Shown: positions 42,600 to 51,229, numbered from the stretch's first letter. The stretch: DNA of 64,000 nucleotides from Jejuia sp049889775 (GCA_049889775.1 JBMHCT010000010.1:1-64000); one strand, 5' to 3'. The notes: a model not told the origin generated them from the letters alone. Program-made: numbers and translations.

Positions 42600-42640
42600 A
42601 AATAGAAAATATTTGATAAATTGACAACAAAATACGTACA

Positions 42641-43282
42641 ATGAAAAATACATATTATAACCAGTTACTAGTCAATAATAAGGAGTGGGTTGAGGAAATG
42701 ACTAAGAAGGATAAAAACTATTTTGAAGAATTATCCAAGGGTCAAAAACCACCAGTACTTTGGATTGGTTGTGCAGACAGTAGGGTGCCTGCCAATGAAA
42801 TTACGGGTACACATCCAGGAGAACTTTTTGTACACAGAAATATTGCTAATATGGTTGTGCATACAGATATGAATATGCTAAGTGTTTTAGATTATGCGGT
42901 TAATCATTTAGGAGTTAATCATATTATTGTTTGCGGGCATTATGGTTGTGGTGGTGTAGCTGCTGCAATGCAAAATAAGTCTTTAGGGCTCATCAATAAA
43001 TGGATACGCAATATTAAAGAGGTGTATAAAGACAATAAAACGGAGTTAAAAAAGATTGATGATGACAAAAAGCGCTTTGATAGATTGGTAGAACTTAATG
43101 TGAAAGCACAAGTTTACGATTTGGCCAAAACCTCTATAGTGCAACAAGCATGGAAAGATGATAGAGAATTAGAAGTTCATGGTTGGGTTTATGGCTTAAA
43201 AGATGGCATTATTAAAGATTTAAAGGTGTCGATGGATAGCGCAGAACATTTAGATGATATCTTCACTCTAGATTTAGATTAA
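42641..43282 (+). CDS. can: Beta-class carbonic anhydrase
   Basis: 213-residue zinc enzyme that interconverts CO2 and bicarbonate. The zinc ligands Cys44 (WIGCADSRVP), His100 and Cys103 (CGHYGCGGV) and the Asp46-Arg48 pair are all present, as is HRNIANMV (the substrate-channel region). No signal peptide is visible, so it is cytoplasmic. It lies 41 bases after the SulP gene and they are probably co-transcribed, supplying or consuming the imported bicarbonate. A strong terminator (43302-43337) closes the unit. Confidence 0.96.
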   Translation: MKNTYYNQLLVNNKEWVEEMTKKDKNYFEELSKGQKPPVLWIGCADSRVPANEITGTHPGELFVHRNIANMVVHTDMNMLSVLDYAVNHLGVNHIIVCGHYGCGGVAAAMQNKSLGLINKWIRNIKEVYKDNKTELKKIDDDKKRFDRLVELNVKAQVYDLAKTSIVQQAWKDDRELEVHGWVYGLKDGIIKDLKVSMDSAEHLDDIFTLDLD

Positions 43283-43301
43283 ACAGAAGTAAGCATAAAA
43301 T

Positions 43302-43337
43302 AAAAGCCACCAAAATAGCAATTTGGTGGCTTTTGTA
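43302..43337. terminator. Strong intrinsic terminator after carbonic anhydrase
   Basis: 13-bp perfect stem AAAAGCCACCAAA (43302-43314) and TTTGGTGGCTTTT (43322-43334) with a 7-base loop. The arms carry A and T runs, so it can work for both the carbonic anhydrase unit and the opposing sbtA gene. Confidence 0.88.
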
Positions 43338-43373
43338 TTTAATTTTTCTTTTTCAATAGTTAAGCAGTCAATA

Positions 43374-44336
43374 TTACACCATTTGGATAAGGGCGTAATA
43401 AATCGGCATGCCAAGTGTAATATTAAATGGAAATGTTATGCCTAAGGCCATTGGTATGTAAATACCAGCATCTGCACGAGGTTCTGCTAGTTTCATGGTT
43501 GCCGGTACCGCAATGTAAGATGCACCTGCACCAAGTATAGCAAATAGCAAACGGTTACCTGCGCTTTCAGTAATAAACCCACTTAAATAGGCTACAATTA
43601 ATCCATTTATTAATGGTACCAAAATACCAAAGGCAAACGAAAAGAAACCGTACTTTTTAAAGCCTTGTATTCGTTTTGCAGTAACCATACCCATTTCTAA
43701 TAGGAATAGAGATAGAAAGCCTTTAAAAATATCTGTGGTAAAGGGTTCAATACCTCGGGCTTGAGTAGCATCGGCAATAAGACCGATAGCTAAACTACCA
43801 ATTAGCATTAAAACACTACCACCTGTGAGGGAATGTTTTACCAATGATCCAATGGATTTGTCGGTCTGTTTAGAAGCATCGTATAGCATAATGAGAATTA
43901 CACCAACGATAATGGCTGGTGATTCCATTATGGCCATAATGGCTACCATGTGTCCACCAAAGGATACACCTTGGTTTTCTAAAAACGACACTGCAGTAAC
44001 AAAAGTAACGGCACTTACCGATCCATAGGCGGCGGCAATGGCACCCGCATTGGGCACACCTACTTTCTTTTTTAAAGCAAAGAATGTATAAATTGGTACT
44101 ATACTAGAGAGTATAACGGCGAAAATAATAGAGTATAAAATTTCAGAATTAAATTCGCTATGCGATAACTCTTGTCCGCCTTTAAAGCCAATGGCAAAGA
44201 GTAAGTAAAGTGATATAAATTTGGAGGAGTTTTCAGGTATTTTCAAGTCGCTTTTTAAGCAGGTAGCAATAATGCCAAGAATAAAAAATAGTAGAACAGG
44301 ATTGGTTAAATTGCTGATGAGTACATCTATGTTCAT
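43374..44336 (-). CDS. sbtA: SbtA-type sodium-dependent bicarbonate permease
   Basis: 320-residue membrane protein with ~10 hydrophobic segments matching the SbtA family, high-affinity sodium/bicarbonate symporters best known from cyanobacteria. The opening LTNPVLLFFILGIIATCLKSDLKIP, the GFKGGQEL motif and the segment AAAYGSVSAVTFVTAVSFLE are typical. No PII-like SbtB gene lies next to it. It is divergent from a LysR-type regulator with an 89-base shared promoter region. It is convergent with the SulP-carbonic anhydrase pair. Together they suggest inducible inorganic-carbon uptake. Confidence 0.93.
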   Translation of the reverse strand: MNIDVLISNLTNPVLLFFILGIIATCLKSDLKIPENSSKFISLYLLFAIGFKGGQELSHSEFNSEILYSIIFAVILSSIVPIYTFFALKKKVGVPNAGAIAAAYGSVSAVTFVTAVSFLENQGVSFGGHMVAIMAIMESPAIIVGVILIMLYDASKQTDKSIGSLVKHSLTGGSVLMLIGSLAIGLIADATQARGIEPFTTDIFKGFLSLFLLEMGMVTAKRIQGFKKYGFFSFAFGILVPLINGLIVAYLSGFITESAGNRLLFAILGAGASYIAVPATMKLAEPRADAGIYIPMALGITFPFNITLGMPIYYALIQMV

Positions 44337-44359
44337 ATGGTTAGGTTTTTTTGTCGGTG

Positions 44360-44401
44360 CAAAAGTATTTTATCATATTCATATATTTTTATTTAAATTT
44401 G
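44360..44401. promoter_or_regulatory. Divergent sbtA / lysR promoter region
   Basis: Two -7 boxes of type TAnnTTTG point away from each other: TACTTTTG on the minus strand (44360-44367, for sbtA) and TAAATTTG on the plus strand (44394-44401, for lysR). The 26 bases between are AT-rich, and contain ATATTCATATATTTTTATTTA-like sequence where a LysR protein could bind. No clear -33 elements were seen. Confidence 0.55.
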
Positions 44402-44425
44402 TTATTCAAAACATAAATACTTTTT

Positions 44426-45352
44426 ATGAATTTCACTCTACATCAGCTAAAAGTTTTTAGTGTAATTGTTGAGAACAAAAGCATCACTAAGGCAGCAGAA
44501 GAATTGAATATGACACAACCGGCAGCTTCAATTCAACTTAAAAATTTTCAAGATCAATTTGATATTCCACTTACGGAAGTTATTGGTAGACAGTTGTATA
44601 TCACTGATTTTGGTAAAGAAATTTATGGAATTGCAGAATCTATTTTGAATCAAGTTGAAACCATAGATTATAAAACACATGCTTTTAAAGGCTTATTGTC
44701 AGGAAAATTGAAAATTTCAGTGGTGTCTACAGGAAACTACGTAATGCCTTATTTTTTGAATGGGTTTTTAAAACAACATCCTCAGGTAGATTTAGTGATG
44801 GATGTGTCCAATAAAACAAACGTAATTAAGGATTTAGAGCAAAATGAAGTAGACTTTTCATTGGTAACCGTTAGTCCAGAGCATTTGGATTTGTATGAGG
44901 AGCCAATTATGATTAATAAATTGCATTTGGTGGCAGCCGCCAATAATGATCTGGACGCTGATATGTTAAAAAACAAGTCCATCTTTAAAAAGATACCTTT
45001 AATCTATAGAGAAGAAGGTTCTGGTACGCGCTTTACCATGCAGCAGTTTTTTACCCAAGAACACATTGAACCTAAAGTCAAGTTGGAACTGACTACCAAC
45101 GAGGCTATAATACAGGCGGTTGTGGCAGATATTGGGGTGTCTGTAGTATCCTTGTTGAGTATAAAAAATGAATTATCTCAAAAAGAGCTTAAAATTATTC
45201 CCGTAAAAGGTTTACCGTTGGAATCGCAATGGAAATTAATCTGGCTTAAAAAGAAAAACTTGTCTCCTGTAGCCTTGGCTTTCTTAGACTATATAAGGCA
45301 AGAGAAGGATAAGGTATATAATGACTATTTTAAATGGATGGAAAAATATTAA
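44426..45352 (+). CDS. LysR-type regulator (CbbR/CmpR-like context)
   Basis: 308-residue LysR-family regulator. The N-terminal winged HTH (residues 1-60: LHQLKVFSVIVENKSITKAAEELNMTQPAASIQLKN) is intact, followed by the periplasmic-binding-protein-like effector domain (LKISVVSTGNYVMPYFLNGF; GSGTRFTMQQFF is the effector-contact region). It is divergent from sbtA, the classic arrangement for a LysR protein controlling its neighbour, so regulation of sbtA by inorganic carbon or a linked metabolite is inferred. Its stop codon overlaps that of cvpA by 4 bases. Confidence 0.93.
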   Translation: MNFTLHQLKVFSVIVENKSITKAAEELNMTQPAASIQLKNFQDQFDIPLTEVIGRQLYITDFGKEIYGIAESILNQVETIDYKTHAFKGLLSGKLKISVVSTGNYVMPYFLNGFLKQHPQVDLVMDVSNKTNVIKDLEQNEVDFSLVTVSPEHLDLYEEPIMINKLHLVAAANNDLDADMLKNKSIFKKIPLIYREEGSGTRFTMQQFFTQEHIEPKVKLELTTNEAIIQAVVADIGVSVVSLLSIKNELSQKELKIIPVKGLPLESQWKLIWLKKKNLSPVALAFLDYIRQEKDKVYNDYFKWMEKY

Positions 45353-45867
45353 ACTGATTTTTCTCTTTCCTCTTCTCCATTCTCGTCCTTTTTCAAGATA
45401 TTAGGAAATATGGTGGGCGCTAGAGATTTTACAGGTTTGTATAAAACCGAATCCTCTAAATCCTCAACACTAGCAAAAGGAATGGTTTTATTCAAACCAT
45501 CAAAAACTATAAGGACCACGCTTAAAATTAGCCCTATTTTTAGTGCACCAAAAACACCACCTAAAATTTTGTTTAGAATACCTAATGCCGCAAAATCCGC
45601 TAGTTTTGTTAAGGCTTTACCCGCCAAAGCTATAGCAATTACAATAACAACAAAAGTAATAGCGAAGGCCACAATATTAATGTATTTCTCGTCCCAAGAG
45701 ACTTTTTCCATCAAAAATTCGGCAGCAAAATTACTAAAGTGAATAGCGCCATAAACGCCTGCTATCAAAGCACCCAAAGAGGCAATTTCCACAAAAAGCC
45801 CTTTCATGAGTCCGCGGATTAAACCAAATAATATAAGAGCGCCAAGAATAATATCAATAACTGCCAT
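45349..45867 (-). CDS. cvpA: CvpA-family membrane protein
   Basis: 172-residue inner-membrane protein of the CvpA (colicin V production) family with four hydrophobic segments (~2-18, 27-45, 64-83, 102-121). The family opening is MAVIDIILGALILFGLIRGL. Homologues are needed for colicin V export and envelope stress resistance in enterics; the function in Bacteroidetes is unknown. The tail (KKDENGEEEREKSV) is charged. It is convergent with lysR, sharing 4 bases, and has an upstream gap of ~117 bases before the next gene (divergent, 45985). Confidence 0.88.
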   Translation of the reverse strand: MAVIDIILGALILFGLIRGLMKGLFVEIASLGALIAGVYGAIHFSNFAAEFLMEKVSWDEKYINIVAFAITFVVIVIAIALAGKALTKLADFAALGILNKILGGVFGALKIGLILSVVLIVFDGLNKTIPFASVEDLEDSVLYKPVKSLAPTIFPNILKKDENGEEEREKSV

Positions 45868-45984
45868 GGTTGTTTAGTTTTTGTAAATATAGATAAATTC
45901 TAACCTTACACTATTAAACGCAAAAAAGTAAATAAACGTTTGTTAACTTTGAATTTTAATTGGAAACTTCAAATTTTTTAGACG

Positions 45985-46341
45985 GTGTCAAGAGACGAAA
46001 AATTAAAAGAACGTTGGGAATTGGTGGTAGATAAACTTTCGAATCAGTTTGCTGATGGGGATATTTTAGATTTGGATGCGATTATCTACCTAATCGGTGT
46101 TCAAGAACTTGGTCAATTAGACAGAAGTTTTAAAAAAGATCAAAAGTTAGACTTGATGCATATTGCCATATGCAAATTGCTTTCGCCTTATGGTTATTAT
46201 GAGCTAGATTTTGTGGATGAAGAGGGTTGGCCGCATTACAAAACCTTAGAATCTTTACCGTTTTTAAAGGCAGGAGAACAATCTGTTCTCATGAAAGAAG
46301 CCATTGTAAATTATTTTCTAGAGACGGAGTATATAGATTAG
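45985..46341 (+). CDS. Small acidic conserved protein, function unknown
   Basis: 118-residue cytoplasmic protein, acidic and helix-rich, with no signal peptide. The start is a GTG at 45985 (MSRDEKLKERWELVVDKL); there is no ATG in the first part of the frame. Segments such as LIGVQELGQLDRSFKKDQKLDL and LLSPYGYYELDFVDEEGWPHY look conserved rather than random. I do not recognise a named family. It is convergent with the ferredoxin reductase gene, which ends 18 bases beyond. Confidence 0.75.
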   Translation: MSRDEKLKERWELVVDKLSNQFADGDILDLDAIIYLIGVQELGQLDRSFKKDQKLDLMHIAICKLLSPYGYYELDFVDEEGWPHYKTLESLPFLKAGEQSVLMKEAIVNYFLETEYID

Positions 46342-46359
46342 ATCATACCTTAAACGATG

Positions 46360-47607
46360 CTAATCAAGTTTTAACTCACCTAACTTCATTGGCGTCTCTG
46401 GATTTGCCAATTTAACTTTGTCTACTGGCAATCTATCCTTGATAAATTTTGTGCCAAAAACGTAAGCTTTTGCGTTATTTATGGCATCTACTGCAAGCAG
46501 TTTGTCATCTTTAAAATACCAGACTGAAAAACTTTTACCGTCTGTTTCCTCTCGTTTTATAACGTCGTTATAACCTTCTGAGAGCCCTACCATTTGGAGT
46601 TTGACATCAAACTGATCAGACCAAAACCAGGGGATGGTATCATAAGTAATGTCTTTTCCACAAATTGAGGCTGCTGCAACTTTAGACTGATCTACTGCAT
46701 TTTGAACAGACTCTAAGCGCACATACTTATCAAAACGAGGGTTGTAATGAAATGTGCAATCTCCAATAGCATAAATGGAAGTATTGCTAGTTTGTGCTTG
46801 GGTATTTACTTTAATACCATTTTCGATAGTGACACCGCAGTTTTCAGCAAGCTCTTTATTTACAAAAATACCAACACCCACAATTATCATATCTGCGTTA
46901 AACGCGGAATCATCCTCACAGTTTACAGTATTGCTGTCTCCTCTAGTTTCAATGGCTGTTACATTTTTACCTGTAAGTATCTTTACGCCATTGGTTTTAT
47001 GTAATTCTTCAAAATAAGAAGACATAATAGGAGCCGTAACACGCTGTAGTATGCGTTCTTCACGTTCTAAAACGGTTACGCTTGCACCAAGTTTTTTAAG
47101 GGATGCTGCAATTTCTAAACCTATATAACCGCCACCAATTACCACAACGTCTTTAATAGTAGAATTACTAATACAAGATTTAATATTGGTTACATCAGTA
47201 GCTGTTCTTAGAGGGAAGACGTTTTTTGCTTCTTTCAACCCTGGAATAGGAGGAATAATTGGTCTTGCACCAGTGGCCAATACTAAAAAGTCATAGCCTA
47301 CATTTTCTCCGTTTTCTAGAGTAATTGATTTAGATTCTTGATTAACATTATCAACTTTTACCCCAAGATTAAGGGTGATATTCTCTTTTTCGTAAGCTTC
47401 TTTGGATTTCAACAGATTTTTATCCAAACCATCATCGCTGGTTAAATAAGCCTTAGATAATGGTGGCCTGTGGTAAGGCAAATGCGGATCTGCGTCATAC
47501 ATTACTATCTTGCCTTCCCATCCTTCTTTGCGCAAATTAAAGGCACAATTTACCCCTGCATGACTCGCGCCAATAATAACACAAGTCTTGTTACCTGTTG
47601 ATTTCAT
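46360..47607 (-). CDS. Ferredoxin reductase (FAD/NAD(P)H-dependent) of a P450 system
   Basis: 415-residue flavoprotein of the putidaredoxin-reductase/pyridine nucleotide-disulfide reductase family that passes electrons from NAD(P)H to the 2Fe-2S ferredoxin encoded next to it. FAD-binding motif GASHAGVNCAFNLR at the N-terminus (residues ~13-27), the second dinucleotide motif VVIGGGYIGLEIAASLKKLG (~155-174), and the flavin-binding YAIGDCTFHYNPRF near the C-terminal third are all present. It lies 9 bases after the ferredoxin gene in the same operon. The length agrees with class I P450 reductases. Confidence 0.94.
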   Translation of the reverse strand: MKSTGNKTCVIIGASHAGVNCAFNLRKEGWEGKIVMYDADPHLPYHRPPLSKAYLTSDDGLDKNLLKSKEAYEKENITLNLGVKVDNVNQESKSITLENGENVGYDFLVLATGARPIIPPIPGLKEAKNVFPLRTATDVTNIKSCISNSTIKDVVVIGGGYIGLEIAASLKKLGASVTVLEREERILQRVTAPIMSSYFEELHKTNGVKILTGKNVTAIETRGDSNTVNCEDDSAFNADMIIVGVGIFVNKELAENCGVTIENGIKVNTQAQTSNTSIYAIGDCTFHYNPRFDKYVRLESVQNAVDQSKVAAASICGKDITYDTIPWFWSDQFDVKLQMVGLSEGYNDVIKREETDGKSFSVWYFKDDKLLAVDAINNAKAYVFGTKFIKDRLPVDKVKLANPETPMKLGELKLD

Positions 47608-47616
47608 TATTAAAAC

Positions 47617-47925
47617 TTATTTTGCTACTGTAAGCACGATACCATCAAGTTTGTCTGAAATTTCTAGTTGACAGCTTAAGCGGCTAAATTCGTTAGCGTT
47701 GTCGTCTAGCTCGAGCATATCCTCCTCGATATCACTAGCACCACCAATGCGCTCTTTGTCTTCTGGAGTTAAAAAAACATGGCACGTTGCACATGAACAC
47801 ACACCACCACAATCTCCATCTATTCCTTTTATATTGTTTTCAACAGCTAGTGCCATTACGGATCCTGAGTCTCCTTCTACTGTGGTGTGTTTACCATCGC
47901 TTGTTACAAATGTTATTTTTGCCAT
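47617..47925 (-). CDS. 2Fe-2S ferredoxin (putidaredoxin/adrenodoxin type)
   Basis: 102-residue plant/adrenodoxin-type ferredoxin shuttling single electrons from the reductase to the P450. The four cluster ligands are Cys39, Cys45, Cys48 (C-x5-C-x2-C in DCGGVCSCATCHVF) and Cys85 (RLSCQLE), with an additional Cys43. The adrenodoxin-type acidic patch (SDIEEDMLELDDNANEF) is present and would dock with the P450 and reductase. Length is standard. The gene lies between the P450 and reductase genes; a dispersed repeat (47995-48076) separates it from the P450. Confidence 0.96.
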   Translation of the reverse strand: MAKITFVTSDGKHTTVEGDSGSVMALAVENNIKGIDGDCGGVCSCATCHVFLTPEDKERIGGASDIEEDMLELDDNANEFSRLSCQLEISDKLDGIVLTVAK

Positions 47926-47994
47926 ACCTGATTATTTTTTATTGTCAATTTATTATTTGCTTGTATTCTTCAATTTGAAATAAAGACGAATTTC

Positions 47995-48076
47995 GCGTTA
48001 GGGATTGAACGGTCTGTTTGAGCTCCTCGCAGAGAGCGAGTAGTGAAAGACCGACCCCTTTTGGGTAACGCCCAAA
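47995..48076 (+). repeat. Dispersed structured repeat, copy B
   Basis: Begins GCGTTAGGGATTG, has an internal palindrome around GAGCTCCTCGCAGAGAGCGAG, continues GTGAAAGACCGACCC, and ends GGGTAACGCCCAAA. It shares both ends with the copies at 6431-6564 and 16649-16740. It sits in the ferredoxin-P450 gap of the operon. Confidence 0.75.
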
Positions 48077-48081
48077 TTGTT

Positions 48082-49239
48082 TTATTTACTATTAATTTTA
48101 ACTTTTAACATATCGAAACCAACTTTACGCTTAAATTCCCCGAGCTCCTCAATGTTTTCCTTAACATCTAAAATTTCAATAGAACCTACTTTTTCTGTTA
48201 AAGCTGCTATTAAAATACGCATAATTTGACGAGCGTGAGTAGCTCCTAAGCAATTATGATGACTAAAGCCAAAGGCAACGTGTGGGTTTACTTTTCTATC
48301 TAAAACCACCTCGTTGGCGTTTTCGAATACATTGGCATCGCGGTTTGCCGAAGCCCAACATAACGAAATTCTGGTATCGGCCTTAGCAGCATATTCACAA
48401 ACTTGTGTGTCTTCTGTTACCACACGTCCCATTTGGGTCAATGGCGAAAAGTAACGCACAAGCTCTTCTGTAGTGTTATTTATAATTTCTGGTTCTTGAC
48501 GTAAACGCTCTAGAGATTGAGGGTATTCTGCAAAATAAGAAAGCGTATTTGTAATAAAATTTATTACAGTATCTCGCCCACCAGCAAAGGTTAAAATCAT
48601 TACACCTTTAACCTCTTCTTTTGTTAGTTTTTTACCGTTTACCTCTGAATTTAAGAGTACAGAATATAAATCGTTGCCTGGATTTGCAATAGCTTTATCA
48701 ATTTCTGCATCAATATAATCGTATAGTATAGCGGCCTTATCGCCATCTAAGGCGGTGTCTTCGCTTCTAAATACATGTGTTCCCCAGGAAATCCATGTTT
48801 CTGCTTCCTCGTAAGGAATATTTAAAAGTAGTGTAAGGGCTCTAGATTGTAATACAAGCGCAAATTCACCAATAGCATCCAAATTGTCCTTGTCTAAAAC
48901 ACTATCTAATAAATTGTGTATTTGATTAGTTAATTTTTCCTGATATTCAGTTTGCAAAGGACGTTTGAACCAAGGTTCTACTAAATTTCTATAGTCTTTA
49001 TGCATTGGAGGATCTACCTCAAAAGGAATTTGTCTTGTATCACGAATGTTTACTTCTGAAGGGATAACAATACGCCCTGGAGCAGCACCAGACTGAAAGG
49101 TTTTCCAATTATGTGCCGATTTACGCACATCTTTATGTCTCAATAGCATAGTTACAGGATCGTTTTGATCATCCATTTGCCCAAGACCAGTGTTTACTCT
49201 GGCATTTTCGAATGGATCGGGGAATTCACTTTTTTTCAT
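48082..49239 (-). CDS. Cytochrome P450
   Basis: 385-residue soluble bacterial P450, first gene of the three-gene class I system. The haem-thiolate Cys330 is in FGFSHHNCLGATHAR (FGxxxHxC), the I-helix oxygen-activation motif is AGGRDT (residues 219-224), and the K-helix E-x-x-R is Glu259-Leu-Val-Arg262. No membrane anchor. The size and the partner genes fit CYP families of catabolic or detoxifying monooxygenases, using O2 and two electrons. The substrate is not predictable from the motifs. The upstream AraC regulator suggests induction by the substrate. Confidence 0.96.
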   Translation of the reverse strand: MKKSEFPDPFENARVNTGLGQMDDQNDPVTMLLRHKDVRKSAHNWKTFQSGAAPGRIVIPSEVNIRDTRQIPFEVDPPMHKDYRNLVEPWFKRPLQTEYQEKLTNQIHNLLDSVLDKDNLDAIGEFALVLQSRALTLLLNIPYEEAETWISWGTHVFRSEDTALDGDKAAILYDYIDAEIDKAIANPGNDLYSVLLNSEVNGKKLTKEEVKGVMILTFAGGRDTVINFITNTLSYFAEYPQSLERLRQEPEIINNTTEELVRYFSPLTQMGRVVTEDTQVCEYAAKADTRISLCWASANRDANVFENANEVVLDRKVNPHVAFGFSHHNCLGATHARQIMRILIAALTEKVGSIEILDVKENIEELGEFKRKVGFDMLKVKINSK

Positions 49240-49373
49240 AACGCTTTAGTAGTTCTTGCCTTGCAAAAATTGTTATAAATATAAATACTTTGATTATCTT
49301 TTTTGCTTTATAAATAAACTATTATGTATTGTTTATAGTATTTTTTATATTTTTACGACAAAATAGAGTATAA

Positions 49374-50210
49374 ATGAAGCCAATTCTTGAACCCATTCAT
49401 CTAGAAAGACACGAGAGTATCACGGGCTTTATTTATGATAAGACTAATTTTGAAACCCCTTGGCACTTTCATCCTCAACACGAATTAACATATATAGAGG
49501 AAAGTTTTGGTACCAAATTTATTGGCGATTATGTTGGGCCTTATCAACCCGGGGAATTGGTATTATTGCGTTCCAAATTGCCACACTGCTGGAAGAACGA
49601 AACTCAAGATACTGGACGTTCAAAATCTCTAGTTATTCAATGGAATAAGGGCATTTTTACACACGTGCCAGAACTTACCCCTGTATTTAATATGCTCAAA
49701 ACAGCATCAAAGGGCATCATTTTCAACAAAGATGAAGTTGCTACGTTATTACCAAAGTTTAAGGCACTTGTGGATTTAGAGGGACACCGATTATATATAA
49801 ACTTGTTATCCTTGTTGGTTGAACTCTCTAAATGTTCGCACACTACCTTATCTGAGGCGAGTTTTATAGATGATTTACCTTCGGAATATAGCAGACGTAT
49901 AGGAAAGGTGCATGATTTTGTAGAAGCCAATTACAGCAAAAAAATATATCTTAAACAGGTAGCTGGTTTGGTTAACATGAGTGAGCAATCGTTTTCAAGA
50001 TTTTTTAATAAAATGATGGGGCGTTCATTTTTTACGTTTCTAAATGAATATCGCGTTAATATTGCCACTAGAATGCTTATTGACTCCGATGATACGGTGT
50101 CTCAAATAGGTTTTTCTTGCGGTTATGAATCCCTGCCCTTTTTCTTTAAAAAGTTTGGTGAAACCCATGGTATGTCTCCTGCTAAATACAGAAAAAAACA
50201 TACAGTTTAG
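49374..50210 (+). CDS. AraC-family regulator divergent from the P450 operon
   Basis: 278-residue AraC regulator with an N-terminal cupin-type sensing domain (residues ~1-130: TPWHFHPQHELTYIEES, GPYQPGELVLLRSKLPHCW) and a C-terminal double HTH (residues ~180-278: LKQVAGLVNMSEQSFSRFFNK; VSQIGFSCGYESLPFFFKKF, ending GMSPAKYRKKH). The intact cupin His residues (WHFHPQHE) suggest a small-molecule sensor. Divergent from the P450 with a 134-base gap, so it probably controls that operon. The effector may be the P450 substrate. Confidence 0.92.
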   Translation: MKPILEPIHLERHESITGFIYDKTNFETPWHFHPQHELTYIEESFGTKFIGDYVGPYQPGELVLLRSKLPHCWKNETQDTGRSKSLVIQWNKGIFTHVPELTPVFNMLKTASKGIIFNKDEVATLLPKFKALVDLEGHRLYINLLSLLVELSKCSHTTLSEASFIDDLPSEYSRRIGKVHDFVEANYSKKIYLKQVAGLVNMSEQSFSRFFNKMMGRSFFTFLNEYRVNIATRMLIDSDDTVSQIGFSCGYESLPFFFKKFGETHGMSPAKYRKKHTV

Positions 50211-50216
50211 TGCGTT

Positions 50217-50251
50217 TTTGAATGTAGAATAATCCATAAAACGTATTTTTG
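50217..50251 (+). promoter_or_regulatory. Putative promoter of threonylcarbamoyl-AMP synthase gene
   Basis: TTTG (50217-50220), 23 bases, then TATTTTTG (50244-50251), matching TTTG and TAnnTTTG at the upper end of the usual spacing. The ATG at 50270 is 18 bases downstream, supporting that start over upstream codons. Confidence 0.6.
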
Positions 50252-50269
50252 CTGCGTTTTTTAAAGCGC

Positions 50270-51229
50270 ATGTCCATCATTTCAAAAGACATATCAAAAG
50301 CTGTAGCAATTCTCAATAATGATGAGCTGGTTGCCATACCTACGGAAACGGTTTATGGTTTAGCGGGGAATATTTTCAGTGAAAAAGCTGTAAAATTAAT
50401 TTTTGAAACTAAACAACGCCCTCTTTTCAATCCGCTTATTGTGCATATTCCAAATTTGGAATATCTTGAAACTATAGTGCGTTATGTTCCAGAAAAGGCA
50501 AGGTTATTAGCTGAAGCGTTTTGGCCAGGGTCTTTAACTTTAGTATTACCAAAAAAAGCAAGTATTCCAGATGTAATAACTGCAGGAAAAGATACGGTTG
50601 CAGTGCGTATTCCCAATCATCCATTGACTATAGAGTTGCTTAAGCAATTAGAATTTCCACTTGCAGCACCTAGCGCCAACCCTTTTAATAGAATAAGTCC
50701 TACCCGCGCAGAACACGTAGAGGCGTATTTTAAGGATAAGATTAAGATGGTGTTAGATGGTGGTGCATGCAAAAACGGTATAGAATCTACAATAATTGGT
50801 TTTGAAGATGAGGAACCGATTATTTATCGTTTGGGCTCAATTGCTCTAGAGGATATTGAAAAAGTGGTTGGTATAGTTTTAGTGAAAAACACAAAAGAGC
50901 AAAAACCTGATGCCCCTGGAATGTTGAAAAAGCATTATGCACCTAGAACTCAAACCGTACTTTCAGAAGATATTTTGGAAACCATACAAAAATATTCAGG
51001 GAAAAAAATTGGCATTTTAAGTTTTAAAGCGTCTTTTCAAGATCCCAAAATTGAATATCAAATTATATTATCGGAAACTGGTGATTTGTCCGAGGCTACT
51101 TCAAATCTTTACAATGCATTGCATGAGCTAGATAGTCAAAATTTAGATGTAATTATAGCTGAAATTCTTCCGAATAAGGGCTTAGGGACATCTATAAACG
51201 ACAGATTATTACGCGCCACATCGAGGTAA
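50270..51229 (+). CDS. tsaC: L-threonylcarbamoyladenylate synthase (Sua5 type)
   Basis: 319-residue enzyme that makes threonylcarbamoyl-AMP from threonine, bicarbonate and ATP, for the t6A37 modification of ANN-decoding tRNAs. It has the YrdC domain (residues ~5-200: IPTETVYGLAGNIFS; KQRPLFNPL, the KxR-x..SxN active-site set; PSANPFNRISPTRAEHV) and, unlike short TsaC, the Sua5 C-terminal domain (~235-319). I preferred the ATG at 50270 (MSIISKDI) over a TTG-type start at 50249, since the promoter -7 box overlaps the latter. Bicarbonate is also the product moved by the upstream carbon genes, a coincidence. Confidence 0.92.
   Translation: MSIISKDISKAVAILNNDELVAIPTETVYGLAGNIFSEKAVKLIFETKQRPLFNPLIVHIPNLEYLETIVRYVPEKARLLAEAFWPGSLTLVLPKKASIPDVITAGKDTVAVRIPNHPLTIELLKQLEFPLAAPSANPFNRISPTRAEHVEAYFKDKIKMVLDGGACKNGIESTIIGFEDEEPIIYRLGSIALEDIEKVVGIVLVKNTKEQKPDAPGMLKKHYAPRTQTVLSEDILETIQKYSGKKIGILSFKASFQDPKIEYQIILSETGDLSEATSNLYNALHELDSQNLDVIIAEILPNKGLGTSINDRLLRATSR

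Noticed and set aside
50249..50269. Extended N-terminus for the threonylcarbamoyl-AMP synthase
   Set aside because: The extra seven codons begin at a TTG overlapping the -7 box; the ATG at 50270 gives the normal N-terminus.
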